Of a DNA stretch of 7,933 bases, positions 1-6,670 are shown one piece after another. The stretch lies in assembly GCA_021792075.1 (NCBI GenBank), contig JAJYVK010000066.1, forward strand, positions 1 to 7,933. Reading direction: 5' to 3'. The DNA is from Actinomycetes bacterium (GTDB lineage: Bacteria; Actinomycetota; Acidimicrobiia; Acidimicrobiales; Acidimicrobiaceae). A program made the position numbers and the translations under genes. The notes beneath the pieces were generated by a model that was not told the DNA's origin, did no database searches, and saw only the letters and a program-made list of their open reading frames with translations. Each line of letters starts with the position of its first letter. Positions within the stretch are counted from its first letter, which is position 1.

Positions 1-1463
1 ACTGTTTGTATGATGTTGTAAAAGGCGGAATTGGAGTTAAGGCCGGCAAAGGCGGAGCCGTTGTTGTTCGTGACGGAGGTGAATGAGTAGAGGATCTCGG
101 AAAAGCCGTGTGGCCCTTTGTTGAGAGGCGCTACCTGTCCTGCGTGGACCGAGACAGCTATTGCGGTCAGCACCAGCACCGTTATCGGCATCACCAACGT
201 TCCCAGAGCAGCCAGCTTGACCTCGGTGGCTTGAATTTTCTTGCCTAAATACTCCGGGGTTCTGCCCACCATCAATCCGCCTATGAAAACCGCGATTATC
301 GCGTAGATGAGGATGGTGTAGAGGCCGCTCCCGACTCCTCCCGGGGTGACCTCACCTAGCATCATGCCGGTCATGGTCGCGAATCCGCCCATCGGGTTGT
401 AGGAATCGTTCGCTGAATTGACGCTTCCGGTGGAGGTTTGGGTGGATGTCACGTTATAGAGAGCGGAGGAGGTATCTCCGAATCGAACCTCTTTGCCTTC
501 CATATTCCCTGTGGTTTGATGTGTAAGCCCCGCAGCTGACACTGCAGGATTTGACTGATGCTCCGCGATGGCTCCTATCGCGAGCCATGAGCCGAAGATT
601 ATTGTCATGGCTGCGAGTATCGTCACACCTTGGCGAATGCTTCCAACCATCTTCCCAAAGGTATATGTCAACGCCACGGGAATGCACAGGATAAGAGCGA
701 TTGATAAAAAGTTCGTGAGTCCAGTTGGGTTTTCAAAGGGATCGGCGCCATTGGCGTTGAAGAATCCACCTCCGTTGGTACCCAACTGCTTGATCACTTC
801 CTGAGAGGCCACCGGGCCCCGCGGGATGGTTTGACTGAAGTTGTTCAGGGCATCGTGTATGTGAACCGGTCCCCCAAATGTTTGCAAAGCACCTTGGGCC
901 ATGAAGACTACTGCTGCGAGAAAGGAGATGGGAAGAAGGATATAGACAATGCCACGCGTGAGGTCGACCCAGAAGTTTCCAATAGTCTTGGAACCCTTTC
1001 TAGAGAATCCACGTATCAGTGCCACTGCCACGGCAATTCCCGCCGATGCACTGACAAAGTTTTGAACGGCCAGAGCGCCCATCTGGGACAGGTAGGACAT
1101 GGTGGTCTCGCCTGCATAGTTTTGCCAGTTGGTATTGGTGACGAATGAGACTGCTGTGTTCCATGCGAGTGCAGGAGTGACGTTGGGGAGGTGCTGGGGG
1201 TTGAAAGGAAGGTATGCCTGGGTTCTCAGGATCAGGTAGGTGACGAGAATCGCCAATCCGGAGAAAACTATCAAGGAGGCGGTGTAACGTTGCCAGGACT
1301 GCTCTGCTTCTGGGTTGACTCCCATGAGACGATAAAATGGCCGTTCGATGAACGCAGCCCACTTGACTCGACCCTCATAGACCGCTGTCATGTACTGGCC
1401 TAAAAAGCGCCAGGCAACTGCCAAAGTCACGACCAGTGCGACGAGCGTCCAAACAAATCCCAT
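1..1463 (-). CDS. kdpA: KdpA, K+-transporting ATPase potassium-binding subunit (C-terminus beyond window)
   Basis: Channel-like subunit of the KdpFABC P-type K+ pump, which selects and passes K+ across the inner membrane. The reading frame is open from the ATG at 1463-1461 to the left edge, giving 487 complete codons. It was checked in frame at all four pore-loop segments: TNTNWQ (residues 109-114), GTNGGG (228-233), PGGVGSG (374-380) and NNNGSAF (466-472). It is highly hydrophobic throughout, as expected for a protein with about ten membrane passes. The usual length is about 560 residues, so roughly the last 80-100 are missing off the edge. The third pore loop lies about 30 residues later than in E. 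coli, suggesting a longer loop before it. The start is fixed by overlap with the kdpF stop (TGATG), which suggests translational coupling. kdpB and kdpC are expected to the left. Identity is secure. Confidence 0.96.
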   Translation of the reverse strand, partial: MGFVWTLVALVVTLAVAWRFLGQYMTAVYEGRVKWAAFIERPFYRLMGVNPEAEQSWQRYTASLIVFSGLAILVTYLILRTQAYLPFNPQHLPNVTPALAWNTAVSFVTNTNWQNYAGETTMSYLSQMGALAVQNFVSASAGIAVAVALIRGFSRKGSKTIGNFWVDLTRGIVYILLPISFLAAVVFMAQGALQTFGGPVHIHDALNNFSQTIPRGPVASQEVIKQLGTNGGGFFNANGADPFENPTGLTNFLSIALILCIPVALTYTFGKMVGSIRQGVTILAAMTIIFGSWLAIGAIAEHQSNPAVSAAGLTHQTTGNMEGKEVRFGDTSSALYNVTSTQTSTGSVNSANDSYNPMGGFATMTGMMLGEVTPGGVGSGLYTILIYAIIAVFIGGLMVGRTPEYLGKKIQATEVKLAALGTLVMPITVLVLTAIAVSVHAGQVAPLNKGPHGFSEILYSFTSVTNNNGSAFAGLNSNSAFYNIIQT

Positions 1464-1552
1464 CAGAACCACTCGGCTTTGAACATAGCCAGTCCGAGGT
1501 ACAGAAATATCGCTACGGAAATTACGAGCAGGGCTAGATCGACCGCGCTCAT
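1463..1552 (-). CDS. kdpF: KdpF, small stabilising subunit of the K+ ATPase
   Basis: Encodes a 29-residue peptide that is one membrane helix (about residues 5-22) ending in FKAEWF. This matches the usual KdpF pattern of a hydrophobic helix followed by a short polar tail ending in an aromatic residue. In E. coli, KdpF sits in the membrane and stabilises the KdpABC complex. The ATG at 1552-1550 overlaps the stop of the upstream micro-ORF (ATGA). A GGAG motif about five bases upstream serves as ribosome binding site, inside that micro-ORF. Its TGA shares one base with the kdpA ATG. Position directly before kdpA is canonical, so the call is strong despite the small size. Confidence 0.9.
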   Translation of the reverse strand: MSAVDLALLVISVAIFLYLGLAMFKAEWF

Positions 1553-1632
1553 ACTCGCTCCAAAGCCCATGTCAGGCCTAGCATCGCTGCAACGAAGGTT
1601 AATGTCCCAATAACAACCAAAATATCGCTCAT
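1549..1632 (-). CDS. 27-residue membrane micro-ORF at the head of the kdp operon
   Basis: Short frame of 27 codons from the ATG at 1632-1630 to a TGA that overlaps the kdpF start codon by ATGA. The product is a single predicted membrane helix (about residues 4-23) with an acidic residue near the N-terminus (MSDI) and a charged end, LERV. Small hydrophobic ORFs of this kind, ending in an E-R-hydrophobic tail, occur next to kdpF in some other kdp operons, but I know of no assigned function. Support comes from the exact four-base overlap with kdpF, the membrane-helix composition and its place as first gene of the operon. Against it, no clear Shine-Dalgarno sequence precedes the ATG. It could be an accessory subunit or a coupling leader for kdpF translation. 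Confidence 0.62.
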   Translation of the reverse strand: MSDILVVIGTLTFVAAMLGLTWALERV

Positions 1633-1724
1633 GGAGACAACGTTATGAAGCTATTCGTAAACGAAAAGACAATATTTCGCTCTAGGGGGTTAATAAGATA
1701 TCAACATTAATTTGCGGACAATTG
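1633..1724 (-). promoter_or_regulatory. Upstream region of the kdp structural operon with a KdpE-like site
   Basis: This 92-bp gap between kdpE and the micro-ORF is AT-rich and is the natural place for the K+-responsive promoter. Read on the minus strand it contains TTGATA-TCTTA-TTAACC followed by a C run (1704 down to 1685). This resembles the E. coli KdpE target as I recall it: half-sites TTTATA and TTTACA, five bases apart, followed by Cs. The same stretch holds the inverted repeat TTAAT-N11-ATTAA (1690-1710). Closer to the gene is a 12-bp palindrome, TTCGTTTACGAA on the minus strand (1654-1665). I could not pick a convincing -35/-10 pair; TTGTCT with a weak CATAAC is the nearest. KdpE binding is inferred. 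Confidence 0.45.
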
Positions 1725-2417
1725 CTAGGAGTCCTCGGTCGTATCCAGTAGCTGATATCCAATTCCTGGCTTTGTCCTGATTATTTTTCCCTCAGGGTCA
1801 TTCAGCTTTTTTCTCAACCTGTTTATGTAGACCCGAAGATAGTGGGTCTCTTCACCATATCCTCTGCCCCAGATGTCTCTAAGTATCTGATGGTGGGTAT
1901 AGACCTTTCCGGAATTCTTGGCGAGGTAAAGGAGAATATCGAACTCGCGTGCTGTGAGCTCGATCGGCACGCCAGCGTTAGTGACCTGTCGCCTTTCGAG
2001 ATCAACTTCAATGTCTCCCACCTTTACCAGCGTTGCTCCGTTGTGGTCGGAACGGTTTCTGGCGTGGCGGAGTGCTACTCGGATTCGTGCATCGAGTTCG
2101 GCCATCCCGAATGGCTTCGTCACGTAGTCATCGGCGCCGGCATCCAGCGCCTCCACTTTTCGGGTCTCGTCTTCTGCCGCCGAGAGCACGAGTATAGGTG
2201 TCTCGCTGTATGACCTCAACTGGCGGCAGAACTGGATGCCGTCGATATCGGGCAGGCCCATGTCCAGAAGTATCAGATCCGGTGAGAACAAGACTGCCTT
2301 GGTAAGGCCATCCTTGCCGGTTGCGGATACGGCAGTGTCATACCCTTTGGCGCCGAGCCCGATCTCGAGTGCTCTCAGAAGGGATCGGTCGTCATCGACC
2401 AAAAGTATCTTCGTCAT
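1725..2417 (-). CDS. kdpE: KdpE, OmpR/PhoB-family response regulator of the kdp operon
   Basis: A 230-residue, full-length response regulator that activates kdp transcription when phosphorylated by KdpD. The receiver domain (about 1-120) has the acidic pair D8/D9, phospho-acceptor D52 in LLDMG, switch residue S79 and K101 in TKPF. A winged-helix DNA-binding domain (about 130-225) includes ELTAREFDIL, the recognition helix around HYLRVYINRLRKKL (192-205) and the terminal GIGYQLL hairpin. The start is set by a near-perfect ribosome binding site (AAAGGAGGT) seven bases upstream. The gene overlaps the kinase gene by 26 bp, so the two are co-transcribed, and it lies just upstream of kdpF-kdpA on the same strand. 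The KdpE assignment rests on both sequence character and context. No broken or missing key residue is seen. Confidence 0.94.
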   Translation of the reverse strand: MTKILLVDDDRSLLRALEIGLGAKGYDTAVSATGKDGLTKAVLFSPDLILLDMGLPDIDGIQFCRQLRSYSETPILVLSAAEDETRKVEALDAGADDYVTKPFGMAELDARIRVALRHARNRSDHNGATLVKVGDIEVDLERRQVTNAGVPIELTAREFDILLYLAKNSGKVYTHHQILRDIWGRGYGEETHYLRVYINRLRKKLNDPEGKIIRTKPGIGYQLLDTTEDS

Positions 2418-3912
2418 CTAGATACCTCCTTTCGTCGAAGGGCACGAGCGGAAGAGAGAAGCTGAAGCGGGCTCCTCCGGAAGGCGAATTCTCAACGCTG
2501 ATCTGGCCGCCATGGGCGCTGACAAAGGCTTTGGCTATTGCGAGACCGATCCCGGCGTGGCTTGAGTCGGAGTCTTTACTGAACATTTCGAAGACGTGCT
2601 CCATAAGCTGTGGCGGAACGCCGGGTCCTTGATCGGTTACGGTTACGAAAACCTCACTGTCTCGTGGCGCTACTTCGATTGCAACCGGCTTTCCCTTCGG
2701 TGAGTGTCGCAACGCGTTGTCTAAAAGGTTTGCTATAACTTGAGAGATAAGCACATGGTCTGCGGAAACAAAGAGGTCGCTGGGTGATTCTGGCACCGAA
2801 ACCTGCGCTCTGGCCCGGTCGTCACCAAGTGCGGTGAGCCCTTCCTCTATTAGATCCGAAATTTCGATGATTTCATTGTTAGGGGTCATTACTCCAGCTT
2901 CGATTCGCGTCATGTCCAGGAGGTTGACGACCAGTCTTGACAATCGGTCGGTTTCGGTGGATATGGTGTCTAGGAGCTCTCTCGTCTGTGCTTGGTCAAG
3001 ATTGACGGAAGGGTCGTTAAGCCCTGAGGCGGCCGCCTTGATCGAGGCGAGAGGGGTGCGTAGATCATGCGAGACGCTGCTCAACAGTGCTCTGCGCCAT
3101 TTGTCTGTCTCTGTTAAAAGCTGCGCTTCGAGGGCTTGCTCTTTGAGTTGAGCCTGTTCTATGGCAAGTGCTGCGTGGTTGGCGAATGTAGAGAGCAGCT
3201 GGATATCGGGGTTTTGAGCGAGTGCACCCTGCATCACCAGTAGGCCGACTGGTTTTCCTGCGACTGTGAGAGCAATGGAGAAAAGACTCTGGGAATCACG
3301 ATCAGAATGGCGCAACAAAGCGGCGGGAAATCCGCTTTCCGGAATCAGTTCGTGTAGTTCGTTTGCGGTCACGGGGCGTCCCGCGGTTGCACCGACCTCA
3401 AGTCTTTCGGGGCCCTGAAGCAGAAGCAGGACCGCCTCGAATTGAAACGTCTGCTGGACGCTGCTGGTGACGGTATCGAGCAACTCGGTCAGCTCGTGCT
3501 CTCCCAGAAGCAGCTTGGAGAGTTCGAAAAGCTGGCGTGCATGTATTTCACCTTCGACGGCGACGGAGCGAGCGTCCTTCATGTTCGCAACCACTCTTGA
3601 GACGATGATGACAACCGCCACGTATACACCGAGCGCAATCCAGTTCTGCGTTTGGCCGACGTTCAGGGTGTAGTAAGGGGGGATGAATACAAAGTCGTAA
3701 ATTACAAATCCAGCTACAATACCTACTAGTCCAACGCCAAAGCCGCCGACAACTACTCCTAGGATCACAGGTATCACAAGAACCAAGGCAGCCGTCGCAA
3801 CGCTGATGTGGGATCGAAATGGAAACATTGCCAGCGTTACAATGAGGAAGGAGGCCGTGGTAAGCGCGATTCCTTTGATCTGGTCACGCCGCGATTTACG
3901 ACTGTTGAGCAC
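2392..3912 (-). CDS. kdpD: KdpD C-terminal half as a separate gene: membrane sensor histidine kinase
   Basis: A 506-residue kinase matching residues from about 390 to the end of a classical KdpD, with no N-terminal KdpD or USP domain. Order of parts: four membrane segments of the DUF4118 type (about 14-30, 37-55, 58-76 and 90-108), a GAF-like domain (about 125-255), a short coiled linker, a HisKA dimerisation domain with phospho-histidine H282 in SVSHDLRTPL, and an HATPase domain. The HATPase domain has the N box NLLDNA (395-400), DQGPG (427-431) and GIGLAIA (454-460). All catalytic motifs are intact. The start is GTG at 3912-3910, with AGGAT about seven bases upstream. It overlaps kdpE by 26 bp, making a two-component pair. 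The missing N-terminal half is encoded divergently at 3988-5154. I infer that it autophosphorylates and passes phosphate to KdpE D52. Confidence 0.92.
   Translation of the reverse strand: MLNSRKSRRDQIKGIALTTASFLIVTLAMFPFRSHISVATAALVLVIPVILGVVVGGFGVGLVGIVAGFVIYDFVFIPPYYTLNVGQTQNWIALGVYVAVVIIVSRVVANMKDARSVAVEGEIHARQLFELSKLLLGEHELTELLDTVTSSVQQTFQFEAVLLLLQGPERLEVGATAGRPVTANELHELIPESGFPAALLRHSDRDSQSLFSIALTVAGKPVGLLVMQGALAQNPDIQLLSTFANHAALAIEQAQLKEQALEAQLLTETDKWRRALLSSVSHDLRTPLASIKAAASGLNDPSVNLDQAQTRELLDTISTETDRLSRLVVNLLDMTRIEAGVMTPNNEIIEISDLIEEGLTALGDDRARAQVSVPESPSDLFVSADHVLISQVIANLLDNALRHSPKGKPVAIEVAPRDSEVFVTVTDQGPGVPPQLMEHVFEMFSKDSDSSHAGIGLAIAKAFVSAHGGQISVENSPSGGARFSFSLPLVPFDERRYLDDEDTFGR
2424..2432 (-). 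promoter_or_regulatory. Strong ribosome binding site for kdpE
   Basis: The minus strand reads AAAGGAGGT here, close to a perfect anti-16S match, six bases before the ATG at 2417. It lies inside the 3' end of the sensor kinase gene. It settles the kdpE start and implies that kdpE is translated independently and well, despite overlapping the kinase reading frame. Confidence 0.85.
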
Positions 3913-3987
3913 AAGGCTATCCTACTTTGGTAGGGTGCGAGTGGGCGTTAAATTGCCAGAAGACGGCAATTGATCAGGAGGAGGTGT
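3913..3987. promoter_or_regulatory. 75-bp divergent spacer between the two kdpD halves
   Basis: This short spacer must serve the starts of both divergent genes. It contains two perfect inverted repeats: CCTAC-TTTG-GTAGG (3921-3934) and AATTGCC-N7-GGCAATT (3951-3971). Either could be an operator or could form a hairpin in a leader RNA. I cannot assign convincing -35/-10 elements on either strand; TTAAAT at 3948-3953 is a possible plus-strand -10. The region being regulatory follows from its position; the identity of any binding protein is unknown. Confidence 0.5.
3976..3984 (+). promoter_or_regulatory. Ribosome binding site selecting the GTG start at 3988
   Basis: AGGAGGAGG lies just before GTG (3988-3990); counting from the first AGGAGG the spacing is six bases. 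A TTG at 3970 is in frame but would place this sequence inside the coding region and has no ribosome binding site of its own, so GTG is preferred. Confidence 0.8.
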
Positions 3988-5154
3988 GTGAAGGCGGCTG
4001 GAACGGCTGAAGATAGCGCATCACTCGTGGAACCGGCTGGCAGATTTCGGATCTATCTTGGGGCGGCTGCCGGGGTTGGAAAGACCGTGGCCATGCTCGA
4101 TGAAGGACAGCGTCGGCTCAGCCGGGGTGCCGATGTAGTTATTGGACTCGTCGAAACCCACGAGAGACCTTTTACCGCGAAAAAGCTCGAAGGATTCGAG
4201 GTTGTACCCAAAAAGACCGTTACGTACAAGGGGAAGCAGTTTAGTGAACTTGATTTGGACGCAGTTCTAAAGCGGCACCCTGAAGTAGTTCTGGTGGACG
4301 AGCTTGCGCACACCAATGTTCCCGGCAGCGGCCGCAACGCGAAGCGATGGCAGGATGTGCTGGAGATCCTTGACGCGGGGATCAGCGTAATTACCACGGT
4401 AAACATCCAGCACCTTGAGTCGCTGGCAGACGCCGTGGAAGCGATGACTGGCGCGAAGGTGAAAGAGAGGGTGCCTGACTGGGTGGTGCGCCGGGCTGAT
4501 CAGATCGAATTGGTCGACTCATCGCCGGAGCAGCTGAGACGCCGACTGCTTCATGGCAACGTGTATCCGCTGGATAAGGTCACCACGGCGTTGACGCACT
4601 TCTTCCGTCATGAGAATCTTGCGGCACTTAGGGAGCTCTCGCTCAGATTCATGGCGGATGAAACCGAAGAAGAGATGATTCATTATCTCGCCCGATTGAA
4701 TCGCGAGGGGCAGTGGGAGACAACTGAGAGGATCATGGTTGCCGTCACCGGAATAGCCGGCTCGGAGCAGATTCTCCATCGTGCGGCTAGGATTGCCGCA
4801 CGGACGCGATCGGATTTGAAGGTTGTGCATGTCGTGGCGGATGAGACGACTTCGAAGGGCTTAGAGGCCAATCTAGAGACTCTGAAGGCTGTCGCAGCCA
4901 ATCTCGGTGCTCAGTGGGTTGAACTTCATGGCGACGATATAGCGGAGACCCTGGTCCACTACGCCCAAGAGGAGCGCATAACGCAGATCGTGATCGGATC
5001 AACAATGAAGAGCCGTTTAGTGGAGTTGATGAAGGGTTCCATTCACAAAAAGCTCATGCGCGCCGCTGCTGAATACGGGATCGATGTTCACATTATCGCA
5101 AGACGCCAACTTGCTCTCGAATACACTGCCCCCGGCAATGGTCTAGAGGATTAG
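3988..5154 (+). CDS. kdpD: KdpD N-terminal half as a separate gene: KdpD sensor domain plus USP domain
   Basis: A 388-residue soluble protein equal to the cytoplasmic N-terminal part of KdpD, without membrane or kinase domains. The KdpD domain (about 18-225) has Walker A GAAAGVGKT (25-33), Walker B VVLVDELAHTN (100-110), KRWQDV (119-124), TTVNIQHLES (136-145) and HFFR (204-207). A universal-stress-protein domain (about 246-371) starts at TERIMVAVTG and ends with the nucleotide-loop-like GSTMKSR (337-343) and GIDVHII. In full-length KdpD this part binds ATP and modulates the kinase/phosphatase balance, and in some species the USP domain binds c-di-AMP. I do not see the FTAxY motif reported for that ligand. 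Transcribed away from the kinase half. N-terminal-only KdpD proteins are known in some bacteria. The stop is TAG, 12 bp from the convergent MFS stop. I infer that it acts in trans on the kinase. Confidence 0.92.
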   Translation: MKAAGTAEDSASLVEPAGRFRIYLGAAAGVGKTVAMLDEGQRRLSRGADVVIGLVETHERPFTAKKLEGFEVVPKKTVTYKGKQFSELDLDAVLKRHPEVVLVDELAHTNVPGSGRNAKRWQDVLEILDAGISVITTVNIQHLESLADAVEAMTGAKVKERVPDWVVRRADQIELVDSSPEQLRRRLLHGNVYPLDKVTTALTHFFRHENLAALRELSLRFMADETEEEMIHYLARLNREGQWETTERIMVAVTGIAGSEQILHRAARIAARTRSDLKVVHVVADETTSKGLEANLETLKAVAANLGAQWVELHGDDIAETLVHYAQEERITQIVIGSTMKSRLVELMKGSIHKKLMRAAAEYGIDVHIIARRQLALEYTAPGNGLED

Positions 5155-5166
5155 TCATGGCGTGAT

Positions 5167-6372
5167 TCACCTTCCCGGGCTTGCGCGCGAAGGTGTTGGT
5201 TTCGTCGATCCGCGATCGAAGGTCCAAAGGACTATTATGAGTAGCCCTGACGCGGCTCCGACAGAAGTGGTGGCAAGCCATCCTCCTTGTTGCCAGGCAT
5301 AACCTGCGAGAGCAGAGCCAATTCCTCCACCCACGAAGTAAAGGGTCATGTAGGAGGAGTTGATGCGCGATCTGGCACTGGGGTCTACCTTGTATATGAT
5401 GCTCTGATTGGATATATGCACGGTTTGAAAAGCACCGTCTAAGAGAATGATCCCAACTGCCAAGAGCCAGAGCGTAGTTCCGAAGATATACGATACTGCA
5501 AAGCCGATGACTACAAGCACTCCTCCAAGGCCAGTAGTCAGTCTCGTTCTACCTCTGTCTGCTGCATGACCTGTAAGGCGGGCGGCAAGTGCACCTGCAA
5601 CGCCGAACAGGCCAAAGAGACCAATGGTTCTTGGCGGGAAGTGGTACTGCGGTCCAGCTAAATAGAACGAGAGCGAAGTCCAAAGCATAGTGAAGCCTAG
5701 GAAGCTTAGCATTCCGTAGATGCCCCTCAACTGGAGCGTGCGATGATGAAAAAAGATCCGTACTGTCGAGAGGAGAATCGTCCGTATCTTATCCTCGGGG
5801 TGTTTTGCCTCGATATCCGGCAGCATTTTGAGGAGTGCAAACCCCATCGCAGCCATGAGGCCTGAAGCTGTGAGAAAGACCGCGGATGTACCCAGGGCAT
5901 CGGCGATTATGCCGGAGAACGTTCTGGCGAGAAGGATTCCGACCAATAGGCCGCTCATGATCGTTCCGACGGTCTTGCCAGACCTATGGGGTGGTGAAAG
6001 GTCGGCAGCTAAGGGGACGACGATTTGGGCAACGACGGAGCTGAGTCCGATTACGAGGGACATCAATTCGAAGATGAACAGGTTTTTTGCCATGGAGATG
6101 AGTGCCAACGCGACAGCTCCGACGAAGATCCCTGAGACGATCAGAGGCTTGCGTCGCACCCGGTCCCCCAAGGGGAGCAGGAACAGAAGACCAAGTGCGT
6201 AGCCGACTTGGGATGCAGTTATAACGAAAGCGACTTGAGAGCTGGAAGTGTGAAAGCTTCTGGCAATGTTGGGTAGAAGCGGTTGTGCGTAGTAGAGATT
6301 TGCAACCGAGACCCCACTTGTAACCGCTAGGAGAAGAGTCAGGCCGGGTGTAAGTCTATGGCTGGTTTCCAA
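5167..6372 (-). CDS. MFS permease, 12-helix exporter-like, substrate unknown
   Basis: A 401-residue major facilitator permease, full length for the family. The N-terminus carries ANLYYAQPLLP (24-34), typical of a subgroup that includes E. coli YgaY-type proteins, and the loop 2-3 motif A GLLFLLPLGDRVRRK (61-75). The related loop in the second half reads RLTGHAADRGRTR. A hydrophilic stretch around DIEAKHPEDK marks the central loop between two six-helix bundles. The start is TTG at 6372-6370, with GAGGGAG four bases upstream; an in-frame TGA immediately before it excludes a longer protein. The C-terminus is short and basic. It converges with the kdpD N-terminal gene, so it is not part of the kdp operon. 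Relatives are usually annotated as drug or sugar efflux proteins, but no substrate can be read from the sequence. Confidence 0.88.
   Translation of the reverse strand: METSHRLTPGLTLLLAVTSGVSVANLYYAQPLLPNIARSFHTSSSQVAFVITASQVGYALGLLFLLPLGDRVRRKPLIVSGIFVGAVALALISMAKNLFIFELMSLVIGLSSVVAQIVVPLAADLSPPHRSGKTVGTIMSGLLVGILLARTFSGIIADALGTSAVFLTASGLMAAMGFALLKMLPDIEAKHPEDKIRTILLSTVRIFFHHRTLQLRGIYGMLSFLGFTMLWTSLSFYLAGPQYHFPPRTIGLFGLFGVAGALAARLTGHAADRGRTRLTTGLGGVLVVIGFAVSYIFGTTLWLLAVGIILLDGAFQTVHISNQSIIYKVDPSARSRINSSYMTLYFVGGGIGSALAGYAWQQGGWLATTSVGAASGLLIIVLWTFDRGSTKPTPSRASPGR
5168..5195. terminator. Possible hairpin between convergent genes
   Basis: CACCTTC (5168-5174) and GAAGGTG (5189-5195) form a perfect 7-bp stem with a 14-base loop at the 3' junction of the kdpD N-terminal gene and the MFS gene. 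It lies inside the last codons of the MFS gene. No proper T run follows on either strand, so it is at best a weak terminator. Confidence 0.25.
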
Positions 6373-6558
6373 ATCACTCCCTCACATTTACGGCCAGCGT
6401 CATGAACGAAAATAAGGCGGTCAAAAGACATGCTTTGAAAAGCTGTGCGCGACTTCCTCTACCGGGCTCGAGAGCTGTCATAGACTGGATTTTCATGCAC
6501 TTGGTTAAAAGTTCTGGCAGTCGTTTCTGCTCAGGAGAGCTTAGCTGAGGGTTGCCCC

Positions 6559-6586
6559 TTTCTAGCCAATTTGGCCGATGGATCAA
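6559..6586 (-). promoter_or_regulatory. Candidate promoter/operator for the MFS gene
   Basis: On the minus strand TTGATC (6586-6581) and TAGAAA (6564-6559) are 16 bases apart. The spacer contains the palindrome GCCAA-A-TTGGC (6565-6575) directly upstream of the -10-like box, a typical repressor position. It would give a leader of roughly 180 bases before the TTG start. Both hexamers are imperfect, so this is tentative. Confidence 0.3.
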
Positions 6587-6670
6587 AAGGGTTACAATCC
6601 CTGGAGGGTTCGGCGGGGCAGGGGTTCCTGGACTCTCCGGCACTGACGACATGACAGCCGTGGCCGTTAT

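Noticed and set aside
454..1403. Several frames of 70-120 codons on both strands within the first 1.4 kb
   Set aside because: They are shadows of kdpA, whose frame is continuous and carries all four pore-loop motifs.
3970..3987. TTG at 3970 as start of the KdpD N-terminal gene
   Set aside because: It would translate the AGGAGGAGG ribosome binding site itself; GTG at 3988 fits better.
6402..6548. Plus-strand frame of 48 codons opposite the MFS leader
   Set aside because: No ribosome binding site, no recognisable features and a composition typical of chance.
6374..6652. Minus-strand frame of 92 codons just upstream of the MFS gene
   Set aside because: Proline-rich start, no recognisable domain, no good ribosome binding site, and it runs through the probable MFS promoter and leader. 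A short LSSPEQKRLPELL segment faintly recalls MarR-type C-termini but nothing else of that family is present.
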